NCBI GenBank assembly: GCA_963615565.1 | Contig: CAVEGR010000009.1 | Coordinates: 1-6,426 of the forward strand | Direction: 5' to 3' | From: UBA9732 sp963615565 | GTDB lineage: Bacteria > Spirochaetota > Spirochaetia > Sphaerochaetales > Sphaerochaetaceae | Length of the DNA: 6,426 nucleotides | Part shown: positions 1-5,866 of the stretch, piece by piece | How the letters are laid out: each line of letters starts with the position of its first letter | How positions within the stretch are numbered: position 1 is the stretch's first letter | Translations under genes and position numbers: made by a program | Notes under the pieces: generated by a model | Told to the model about the DNA's origin: nothing | Databases searched by the model: none | What the model saw: only the letters and a program-made list of their open reading frames with translations

Positions 1-2
1 GT

Positions 3-140
3 GCAAAGTATGACATTTTAGACAATCTTTCTGTCAGCGCAGCACTTGATTTTGTAAATATGAACAACATCTTTAACGTTAAAGGACAAAATGCTTCAGA
101 CTTCCAACTCATTTTGGGAGTAACGTATAAACCATTCTAA
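3..140 (+). CDS. C-terminal end of an outer-membrane beta-barrel-type protein (5' truncated by window)
   Basis: The reading frame is open from the window edge to the TAA at 138-140 and gives 45 residues ending in ILGVTYKPF. The alternation of polar and hydrophobic residues in the last strand and the terminal phenylalanine match the C-terminal signal by which the BAM machinery recognises outer-membrane beta-barrels. A strong hairpin starts 3 bases after the stop, which supports this as a true gene end. The N-terminus and most of the protein lie outside the window, so family and function cannot be assigned. The next genes also encode secreted barrel-like proteins, so this is probably part of an envelope gene neighbourhood. 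The frame assignment is seen directly; the barrel call is inferred from the last strand only. Confidence 0.7.
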   Translation, partial: AKYDILDNLSVSAALDFVNMNNIFNVKGQNASDFQLILGVTYKPF

Positions 141-142
141 GA

Positions 143-200
143 CTTAAAGAGGTTTTTGCAAAAAGTTTTAGACCTTCTTGCAAAAACCTCTAAGCCTTTT
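143..200 (+). terminator. Strong hairpin after the upstream barrel gene, probable Rho-independent terminator
   Basis: A perfect 14-bp inverted repeat pairs AGAGGTTTTTGCAA (148-161) with TTGCAAAAACCTCT (178-191) around a 16-nt loop. It extends to 17 bp (143-145 with 192-194) if two bases bulge. A short TTTT run follows at 197-200. The position directly behind a stop codon and ahead of the next gene fits a terminator. The U-run is short, so it could instead be a partial terminator or an mRNA-stabilising structure. Confidence 0.55.
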
Positions 201-223
201 GCAATTTGGAGTTCTGTTTTTGA

Positions 224-1726
224 ATGAAAAAGTTTCTTTCTATATCTATAATTTTGCTTGTTGTTTTTTCTCTTAATGCAACTGTTTCTATAATTGCAGG
301 TGCTAATCCTCAATTACTTTATGACTCGTTTCCGCATGTCAATTTAGAAGTGTCTCCTACAAGTGAAGAGTACAAAAACAGAGGATTTTATACCACAATT
401 CAAGACGAATATTACCGCTACTATGAACGAGATAGCTTTTTTGATATTGGCTTTAGCCTAAACGATGAGCATTTTAATCTCGTATTTGATATAGATTTTA
501 GAGAGACTCTCAACTCTTTCTACAAGAGAGATTATTATTCAAATATCCCATATCAATTTGATACTCTCAATGATATTCTTGATCTCAACTTTCCTCGTTA
601 TGCGTTTGGAGAAATAAAATACGACAAATTATTTGTTTCATTAGGGAAAAGGCCCATATCATGGGGCCCCGGAAGATATCAATTTACAATAAGCAAAGAT
701 GTCCCTTATCTCGATAATCTATGGGCAGAGTACAATACTGACTTAAAAAGTGGAAAATTTACTTACAATTTTGTTTTCATTAGCTTTAATAAGTTAGGAT
801 TAAAATATTCAACTCTTAAAAGTAATACTTCTGATACATCAAAAGATTTCAAGACAGTTGTTGCCCACAAACTGGGATGGAACTTTGGTTTCTTTAGATT
901 TAGTATTGGTGAGCTCAATTTGATTTATGAAAGAGTTCCTGTGCTTTTTGATATAAATCCATTTGGAGTCTATCATAATTTGTATCAAGAAGGCTCCAAC
1001 GTAATGGCTTATTTAGAAGCAGAAGGAATACTAGAATTAGGCAAACTTGGCAAAGTAAGACTTTTTGGAGAGATTGAAATGGATGATTTTAGTCTTCCAA
1101 CAGAAGGAGAAAAAGGAAAACCTACTGCATTTGGAATTGGAGGAGGTCTCCAATGGCATGTTTTGGCGGGCAAATTGCCAACGCTTATAAAAACAAACAA
1201 AGATAAATACTGTCTTTCTTCTAATACATATGCATTTACTTCTGGATTAAACATCACTTACGAAATTTACTTCTGCAATCCGTATAACTATAACAGAGAA
1301 GTGGATGCAGGAAAATTTACAGTTCCACTTCATACAGACGGAAATCAAGATGTATTATCTCCAAATGCTTTCTATCTTGGTTTCAAATATGGACCCAACT
1401 CTTTATATCAAGAGCTGAGAGCTGAGTACATAAGTGGAAATTTTGAAGTATCTTCTTGTGTTGGTATTCTTATTAGGGGAAACGGATACACAATAGACTC
1501 TCCTTATGGCTCTAAAACTATTGGAACTGGAGATATTGACTACAATGCTGTATATACTCTTAATGGCGAACGGATGACGACAATTCTCCTAAAGGCAGAA
1601 TGCAAGTATCTGTATGCACCTGGCTTACAGGTAGAAGCATTGATTTCTACTGCATTTGATACTTATAACCAAAAGAATGCTGTGGTACTAACTTTAGGAC
1701 ATAGGATAGACTTCACTTCTCTTTAG
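224..1726 (+). CDS. Secreted outer-membrane beta-barrel protein with a Wzi-like motif
   Basis: A 500-aa protein with a Sec signal peptide: KK at residues 2-3, a hydrophobic core around 5-25, and a possible cleavage near AGA (25-27). The mature part is rich in aromatic residues and alternating strands, as in an outer-membrane barrel. Residues 141-157 (GKRPISWGPGRYQFTIS) resemble the conserved G-R-x-x-x-x-WGPG...S segment of the Wzi capsule-assembly barrel family, whose known members anchor surface polysaccharide. A later NPFGVYHN segment (245-252) fits that family loosely. The length suits Wzi-like proteins. The end, HRIDFTSL, lacks the usual terminal Phe. GGAG (208-211) lies 12 nt before the ATG, a slightly long spacing. 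No capsule or glycosyltransferase gene is visible here, so a polysaccharide role is inference. A generic barrel or porin is the alternative. Confidence 0.72.
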   Translation: MKKFLSISIILLVVFSLNATVSIIAGANPQLLYDSFPHVNLEVSPTSEEYKNRGFYTTIQDEYYRYYERDSFFDIGFSLNDEHFNLVFDIDFRETLNSFYKRDYYSNIPYQFDTLNDILDLNFPRYAFGEIKYDKLFVSLGKRPISWGPGRYQFTISKDVPYLDNLWAEYNTDLKSGKFTYNFVFISFNKLGLKYSTLKSNTSDTSKDFKTVVAHKLGWNFGFFRFSIGELNLIYERVPVLFDINPFGVYHNLYQEGSNVMAYLEAEGILELGKLGKVRLFGEIEMDDFSLPTEGEKGKPTAFGIGGGLQWHVLAGKLPTLIKTNKDKYCLSSNTYAFTSGLNITYEIYFCNPYNYNREVDAGKFTVPLHTDGNQDVLSPNAFYLGFKYGPNSLYQELRAEYISGNFEVSSCVGILIRGNGYTIDSPYGSKTIGTGDIDYNAVYTLNGERMTTILLKAECKYLYAPGLQVEALISTAFDTYNQKNAVVLTLGHRIDFTSL

Positions 1727-1767
1727 GGTTTTTTAAACCTCTAAGATATCTCACATTTTGTTTTTTT
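1721..1767 (+). terminator. Weak hairpin plus T-run between the two barrel genes
   Basis: GGTTT (1727-1731) pairs with AAACC (1735-1739). A G-T pair and an outer CTT/AAG pairing, separated by two mismatches, extend the stem to 1721-1745 over the stop codon. A run of seven T occurs later, at 1761-1767, about 15 nt past the stem. The geometry is poor for an intrinsic terminator, so read-through into the next gene, or partial attenuation, is at least as likely. Confidence 0.3.
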
Positions 1768-1773
1768 AGGGAA
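1768..1773 (+). promoter_or_regulatory. Shine-Dalgarno site that decides the start of the 228-aa gene
   Basis: AGGGAA at 1768-1773 lies 9 nt before the ATG at 1783. The alternative in-frame GTG at 1810 would give a tidier signal peptide (VKKVIIF...) but has no comparable site upstream. The ATG at 1783 is therefore preferred. Confidence 0.55.
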
Positions 1774-1782
1774 GACTTTTGT

Positions 1783-2469
1783 ATGTTCAATTATGAAAAC
1801 GGTTCAATTGTGAAAAAAGTAATTATATTCATACTATTAGCAGTTTTTGTGGCAAGTTTCTCGTTTGCATCTAATTTTAATCTTAATGTTGGACTTGGAA
1901 TTCCTTCTGAAATTGGAATTAGTTTTTTAGCAGAAAGATTTGAATTTGGAGTTAAAGTTAATACTTCCTACCTCGCAGGCGGTCTCCTTTCTTATTCTTT
2001 TATGGATAAAATTGTAAGTACCAATCTTTCTAATGCAGAAAAATTTGAATATGGGAATAAACTCATACATGGTCTTACTGTTGATTCTTATTTCAAAACT
2101 CTTGATTTTGGTATTTTTGAATTATCTCTGGGATTGTCTGTATTTGGTTTTCATATATCAAGTAAAGAAGGTGTTATTAGTCATTTTACAAAAGCAAATC
2201 TTGTCTTTTTCAATCTGAACACTAAATTAGGATTTAAGATTGGACAAAAGAGTAGTATTTATCTAAATACTGGTTTTCCTTTATTTTCTTACATTAATTA
2301 TGGAGGAGAAGAAAATAATTACAACTATAGCGGTTTTGATTTTTGGGCTTTTATTCCAAAAGCAATCAAAGAAGTTGAAGATGGTGGTTGGGTTGGTGAT
2401 GTGACTGGACAACTAGTTTTGTTGCTACTTGCTATGAATTTACGAATGGGTGTTTCCTATCATTTTTAG
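1783..2469 (+). CDS. Small secreted outer-membrane beta-barrel-type protein, function unknown
   Basis: A 228-aa protein. A short polar lead (residues 1-9) precedes KK at 11-12, a hydrophobic core at 13-27 and a likely signal-peptidase I site after FSFA (29). The mature 199 residues have many short alternating strands (for example FNLNVGLGI, FELSLGLSVFGF, LNTKLGFKIG). They end in MNLRMGVSYHF, a typical last barrel strand with terminal Phe. I recognise no named family; an 8- to 10-strand barrel is a reasonable inference from the size. The hydrophobic stretch QLVLLLLAM (210-218) near the C-terminus is unusually apolar for a barrel strand. The gene follows the Wzi-like barrel after 56 bp and is followed at only 11 bp by the lipoprotein gene, whose ribosome-binding site overlaps this stop codon. 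The two are therefore probably co-transcribed. Confidence 0.7.
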   Translation: MFNYENGSIVKKVIIFILLAVFVASFSFASNFNLNVGLGIPSEIGISFLAERFEFGVKVNTSYLAGGLLSYSFMDKIVSTNLSNAEKFEYGNKLIHGLTVDSYFKTLDFGIFELSLGLSVFGFHISSKEGVISHFTKANLVFFNLNTKLGFKIGQKSSIYLNTGFPLFSYINYGGEENNYNYSGFDFWAFIPKAIKEVEDGGWVGDVTGQLVLLLLAMNLRMGVSYHF

Positions 2470-2472
2470 GAG
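2467..2472 (+). promoter_or_regulatory. Stop codon overlapping the Shine-Dalgarno of the next gene
   Basis: The TAG stop of the barrel gene (2467-2469) overlaps AGGAG (2468-2472), which sits 8 nt before the ATG at 2481. This arrangement usually means one mRNA and coupled translation of the barrel and the lipoprotein. Confidence 0.65.
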
Positions 2473-2480
2473 TCTAGCAA

Positions 2481-3398
2481 ATGAGAAAATTGCTTATACT
2501 ATTACTAATAATTTCTTTTCTTAGTTTTATTCTGATATCTTGTAATCCTTATTCATTTGAGAAGATTTCAGAAGGCGCAAGTTATGAGCATGTAATCTTT
2601 ATTGGAATTGATGGAGCCGGTAGCTATTTTGAAAAATATGAGACTTTTGCAAACATATTCAGCTCAAGTTCTACTGCCAACTCTGTTGTGAATTACCATG
2701 CTACAAGCGAAACTCCCTCTGTTAGTGCTCAAAATTGGGGCTCTTATCTTCATGGTGTAAGTCCCAATGTTCATAAATGTGTAAATGGCAGTATCTCATG
2801 TGAACGTTTCCCATATACTCAATACCCAAGTATTTTTAAGATAATTAGAGAAGTGTATCCATCTTCTTCTCTTGTGTCATTTTCAGAATGGAATTCAATC
2901 AATTATGGCTTAATTGAGCCAAGTGCAAAAGTGTATAAGTCCTCTGATAAACGTTTTTGTGCTACTGTATATACGACAAAAGAAATTGAAGACATGACAC
3001 TAGAGTATTTGACAGCTAATGCATCTAATCTTCCTCAATTAATGTTCGTTCATCTTGAAAGTGTAGATGAAGCAGGGCATTCTAACGGATACGGGAGTGA
3101 AAAGTATCTAGAAGAACTTCAACAGAATATAGAATTTATATCTGAAATTGACAAAAAACTAGATTATAGTAAGACTCTCTTAATTGTTGCCACAGATCAT
3201 GGAGGGCTTGTCACAAATCATGGAGGCTCTTCTCCGGAAGAAATGGATATTACTATTGCAATCAAAGGATATTCTGTAAGTGGCACAATATCTTCTTCTA
3301 CAACGCCAAAAGATATTGCAACTGTAATTTTGAAAGCTTTGGGAATAAAAATACCCTCCTTCATGGAAGGTAAAATACCAGAGAAGTTAGTTCTTTAG
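2481..3398 (+). CDS. Lipoprotein of the alkaline phosphatase / type I phosphodiesterase superfamily
   Basis: A 305-aa protein with a lipoprotein signal: RK at 2-3, a hydrophobic core, and the lipobox LISC with the lipidated Cys at 21. The rest follows the metal-dependent alkaline phosphatase fold: IGIDGAG with metal ligand Asp44; ETPSVSAQNWGSYLHG (77-92), where Ser82 occupies the nucleophile position of the nucleotide pyrophosphatase/phosphodiesterase family; VDEAGH with Asp196 and His200; ATDHGG with Asp239 and His240; and NHGG with His247. The C-terminal DIATVILKALGIKIPSFMEG (278-297) matches the usual end of the domain. All expected metal ligands are present, so the enzyme should be active, hydrolysing a phosphomono- or phosphodiester at the periplasmic or outer surface. 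It is shorter than typical family members and lacks large insertions. The substrate is unknown. Pairing with two barrel proteins suggests work on a surface glycan, lipid or nucleotide; this is inference. Confidence 0.85.
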   Translation: MRKLLILLLIISFLSFILISCNPYSFEKISEGASYEHVIFIGIDGAGSYFEKYETFANIFSSSSTANSVVNYHATSETPSVSAQNWGSYLHGVSPNVHKCVNGSISCERFPYTQYPSIFKIIREVYPSSSLVSFSEWNSINYGLIEPSAKVYKSSDKRFCATVYTTKEIEDMTLEYLTANASNLPQLMFVHLESVDEAGHSNGYGSEKYLEELQQNIEFISEIDKKLDYSKTLLIVATDHGGLVTNHGGSSPEEMDITIAIKGYSVSGTISSSTTPKDIATVILKALGIKIPSFMEGKIPEKLVL

Positions 3399-3448
3399 AG
3401 GTTTTTGTACAATGAGCTCTTTAAGTACATTTGTAACTTGCCCTCTAG

Positions 3449-3468
3449 TAAAGTTTTTATTAACTTTA
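3449..3468. promoter_or_regulatory. Inverted repeat ahead of htpG, possible operator
   Basis: TAAAGTT (3449-3455) and AACTTTA (3462-3468) form a perfect 7-bp inverted repeat with a 6-nt spacer, 29 bp before the htpG start. A weak promoter candidate overlaps it: TTGCCC (3438-3443), 17 nt, then TAACTT (3461-3466). That geometry suits a repressor site, but an A/T-rich palindrome of this size can occur by chance. It is not the CIRCE element of HrcA (TTAGCACTC-N9-GAGTGCTAA), which I do not find here. Confidence 0.3.
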
Positions 3469-3497
3469 TCGTTGAGTTTTAATGTTGGAGGGTTAAC

Positions 3498-5354
3498 ATG
3501 GAACGCAAACAGTTTAAAACGGAAGTATCGGAATTACTGCATCTGATAATCCATTCGTTATATTCACACAAAGAAATCTTTCTTAGAGAGCTGATTTCAA
3601 ACGCATCTGATGCCTTGGATAAGCTTAAATACAAGACATTAGTTGAAGGAAATGCTCCAGAAGGAGAACTTAGAATTGATCTTTCTTTTACAGAAGGGGA
3701 TAAGAGAACGCTTACAATCTCCGATAACGGTATAGGGATGAGCCATGACGAGCTCAATGAAGATCTTGGTACAATTGCAAGGTCTGGTACTAAACATTTT
3801 ATCTCTAATCTTACAGATGAACAGAAAAAGGACAGCAACCTAATAGGCCAGTTTGGTGTGGGTTTCTATTCTGCTTTCATGGTTGCAGACAAAGTTGAAG
3901 TTACTTCAAAAGCCTTTGGTTGTGACCAAGCATACAAATGGACTAGCGACGGAAAAGAAAAGTACACCATTGAAGAGGCACAGCGAGATTCTTGCGGAAC
4001 AACAATTGTTCTTTATTTAAACGATGAAGGCAAGGAATATGCAAACCGCTGGCAACTTGAGAACTTAGTAAAGCAATATAGTGATCACATTGCTTATCCT
4101 ATTTATCTTTCTTATGATCAAAATACTTATGATGATAAGTATAACGTTACAGGAACAGAGCATAAGGTAGAGAAAATCAACAGTGCTGCAGCTCTTTGGA
4201 CAAGAAACAAGAGTTCTCTTAAAGAAGAAGATTACAATGAATTCTACAAAAATACTTACTATGATTCAGAGAATCCGTTGTTCTACATTCATACAAAGGC
4301 AGAAGGAGCTACAGAGTATACAACTTTGTTCTATATTCCAGCCAAGGCTCCTTTTGATATGTACCAAGCAGACTATAAGCCGGGTGTAAAGCTTTACGTT
4401 AAGAGAGTTTATATCACAGATGATGATAAAGAGCTTCTTCCTACATATCTACGTTTTGTTCGCGGAATTATCGATAGTGAAGATCTTCCTTTGAATGTCT
4501 CTAGAGAAATTCTTCAACAGAATAAAGTCATGATGGCAATAAGAAATGCTTCTGTGAAGAAACTTTTAGGAGAATTTAAGAAAATTTCTGAACAAAACCC
4601 TGAGCTTTATACAAAGTTCATTGAGCAGTATAACAGACCTCTAAAAGAGGGCCTTTATCAAGATTATGCAAACAGGGATGAACTTCTTGAGCTAGTTCGC
4701 TTCAAGAGTACTGCCGTTGACGGATTTACTTCCTTCAAGGCATATAAAGAGAGAATGAAACAAGACCAGCAGAGTATTTATTACATCACCGGTAGCGATG
4801 AAAACACTCTTCGTAATTCACCTCTTTTGACTTCCTATAAGGAAAAGGGCATAGAAGTCCTTCTCATGACAGATAGCATTGACGACATTGTCATCTCTTC
4901 TGTTGGCAAGTATGCTAATCTCCCTCTCAAGGCCATTAATAAGAGTGGTGCAATGGACGATTTCCAGACAGAGGATGAGAAAAAGAAGGTACAAGAAGAA
5001 GGTTCAAGCCTTGTAGATAAACTAAAGAAGGCTCTTGGTGACAGAGTCAAGGATGTTATAGTTTCAACTAGACTTTCTGACGTCTCTGCTGTTGTAGTTT
5101 CTGATGAGAACGATCCATCTGTTCAAATGCAACAGATTCTTAAAGCAATGGGCCAGGACAACTACGAAGGCTCTGCTCCAATCCTTGAGGTCAATGCTGA
5201 AGATCCATTTGTCAAACGCATTATGGCTTCTCAAGATGATACATTTGTTGCAGATGCTGCCAGTGTTCTCTTGGATCAAGCTCTTCTTACAGAAGGCGTC
5301 ATGCCAAAGGATCCTGCTGGTTTTACAAAAAAACTCCATAGTCTGCTTTGCTAA
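3498..5354 (+). CDS. htpG: HtpG, bacterial Hsp90 ATP-dependent chaperone
   Basis: A 618-aa protein, full length for HtpG, a cytoplasmic homodimeric chaperone that binds and remodels client proteins using ATP. The N-terminal GHKL ATPase domain shows RELISNASDALDKLKY with catalytic Glu31 and Mg-binding Asn35, DNGIGM (76-81, Asp76 contacting adenine), GTIARSGTKHF (91-101) and the lid/glycine motif GQFGVGFYSAF (117-127), followed by GTTIVLYL (167-174). The middle domain carries FVRGIIDSEDLPLNVSREILQQN; Arg336 is the conserved arginine that reaches the ATP gamma-phosphate. The C-terminal dimerisation domain runs to the end without an MEEVD tail, as in bacteria. GGAGGG (3487-3492) lies 5 nt before the ATG and fixes the start. 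The 99-bp upstream gap and its own regulatory-looking sequence suggest a separate transcription unit. No damage or frameshift is seen. Confidence 0.98.
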   Translation: MERKQFKTEVSELLHLIIHSLYSHKEIFLRELISNASDALDKLKYKTLVEGNAPEGELRIDLSFTEGDKRTLTISDNGIGMSHDELNEDLGTIARSGTKHFISNLTDEQKKDSNLIGQFGVGFYSAFMVADKVEVTSKAFGCDQAYKWTSDGKEKYTIEEAQRDSCGTTIVLYLNDEGKEYANRWQLENLVKQYSDHIAYPIYLSYDQNTYDDKYNVTGTEHKVEKINSAAALWTRNKSSLKEEDYNEFYKNTYYDSENPLFYIHTKAEGATEYTTLFYIPAKAPFDMYQADYKPGVKLYVKRVYITDDDKELLPTYLRFVRGIIDSEDLPLNVSREILQQNKVMMAIRNASVKKLLGEFKKISEQNPELYTKFIEQYNRPLKEGLYQDYANRDELLELVRFKSTAVDGFTSFKAYKERMKQDQQSIYYITGSDENTLRNSPLLTSYKEKGIEVLLMTDSIDDIVISSVGKYANLPLKAINKSGAMDDFQTEDEKKKVQEEGSSLVDKLKKALGDRVKDVIVSTRLSDVSAVVVSDENDPSVQMQQILKAMGQDNYEGSAPILEVNAEDPFVKRIMASQDDTFVADAASVLLDQALLTEGVMPKDPAGFTKKLHSLLC

Positions 5355-5472
5355 AATATACAGTTTGCACTACAAAACTGCCTGAATAATGAAAAAAAAT
5401 ACGATTTACTATTCCAAATTTCATATTTGTGGGCAATAATATTCAAAGAAGTGTTTTGGTGCTTCTAGGGGC

Positions 5473-5520
5473 TAGGCTAGTTTTCTCTCCCAATTCAACC
5501 TACTAGCTTAACCCTTTTTT
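5473..5520 (+). terminator. Probable Rho-independent terminator downstream of htpG
   Basis: TAGGCTAGT (5473-5481) pairs with ACTAGCTTA (5502-5510), nine pairs including one G-T, around a 20-nt loop. Four bases later a run of six T begins (5515-5520). It lies about 120 bp past the htpG stop. The large loop and the gap before the T-run make it less than ideal. A smaller hairpin, CAGTTT/AAACTG (5361-5366 with 5375-5380), sits nearer the stop but has no T-run. Apart from these, I see nothing identifiable in 5355-5472. Confidence 0.42.
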
Positions 5521-5627
5521 ATTTTCTACGGAATTTGGGGTCATAACTGCGTCAGTTCACTCGGGCCGTACCTTAAGTACTGTCCCTCGTTCCTATTCTT
5601 GTTCTGTCTCCCAAATTCCTTGAAAAT
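5521..5627. mobile_element. Palindromic REP/MITE-like unit with terminal inverted repeats (first copy)
   Basis: GGAATTTGGG (5530-5539) and CCCAAATTCC (5610-5619) are perfect 10-bp inverted repeats bounding 90 bp. Outside them, ATTTTC (5521-5526) and GAAAAT (5622-5627) also mirror each other across 3- and 2-nt spacers, giving about 18-bp imperfect ends. Inside are two hairpins: AACTG-CGT-CAGTT (5545-5557), and GTAC-CTTAA-GTAC (5568-5580) flanked by GGG/CCC (5563-5565, 5584-5586). No protein is encoded within the ends. The form fits a non-autonomous mobile or REP-like element, but no target-site duplication is evident, so the mobile origin is inference. In the later tandem copies the left end has changed to AATTTTGGG. 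Confidence 0.45.
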
Positions 5628-5841
5628 CTCTATACAATTTTGGGGTCATAACTGCGTCAGTTCACTCGGGCCGTACCTTAAGTACTGTCCCTCGTTCCTA
5701 TTCTTGTTCTGTCTCCCAAATTCCTTGAAAATCTCTATACAATTTTGGGGTCATAACTGCGTCAGTTCACTCGGGCCGTACCTTAAGTACTGTCCCTCGT
5801 TCCTATTCTTGTTCTGTCTCCCAAATTCCTTGAAAATCTCT
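5534..5841. repeat. Perfect tandem repeat, 105-bp period, 2.93 copies
   Basis: The copies run 5534-5638, 5639-5743 and 5744-5841; the third lacks its last 7 bases. I compared all three base by base and found no difference. Identity on the left stops at 5534, although a TCTA-N3-AATTT similarity continues for some 10 bases further out. On the right it stops at 5841, where ATCTCT is followed by CTTGTG instead of ATAC. The unit is about 44% G+C and its + strand is pyrimidine-rich in the second half. The array fills most of the htpG-rlmE gap and ends 24 bp before the rlmE ATG. Perfect identity indicates recent amplification, gene-conversion-type homogenisation, or an assembly artefact. It is not a CRISPR array: the whole period is identical, leaving no variable spacers. 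Confidence 0.97.
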
Positions 5842-5866
5842 CTTGTGAAGTGGTATAACGTTGTTA
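5830..5866 (+). promoter_or_regulatory. Sigma-70-type promoter for rlmE, -35 inside the last repeat copy
   Basis: TTGAAA (5830-5835, five of six bases of the -35 consensus) is separated by 18 nt from TATAAC (5854-5859, five of six of the -10 consensus). The -35 is in repeat copy 3, while the -10 is in unique sequence beyond the array. Copies 1 and 2 carry the same TTGAAA without a -10 at the right distance. With a 6-nt discriminator, transcription would begin at about 5866, the A of the rlmE start codon. Confidence 0.6.

Noticed and set aside
1810..2469. GTG at 1810 as the start of the 228-aa barrel gene
   Set aside because: It would shorten the signal peptide neatly but has no Shine-Dalgarno, whereas the ATG at 1783 has AGGGAA at good spacing.
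3400..3497. CIRCE/HrcA site before htpG
   Set aside because: Neither TTAGCACTC nor GAGTGCTAA, nor a close variant, is present in the interval.
3479..3838. 119-codon minus-strand ORF opposite the 5' end of htpG
   Set aside because: It is fully antisense to the conserved HtpG ATPase domain, and its composition is explained by the complementary strand.
5104..5385. 93-codon plus-strand ORF overlapping the 3' end of htpG
   Set aside because: It lies almost wholly inside htpG in another frame, has no ribosome-binding site and no recognisable domain.
5389..5439. 16-codon ORF (MKKNTIYY...) after htpG
   Set aside because: Very short, with no ribosome-binding site, motif or partner; likely chance.
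5534..5841. CRISPR array
   Set aside because: The whole 105-bp period is identical in every copy, so there are no variable spacers, and no cas gene is present.
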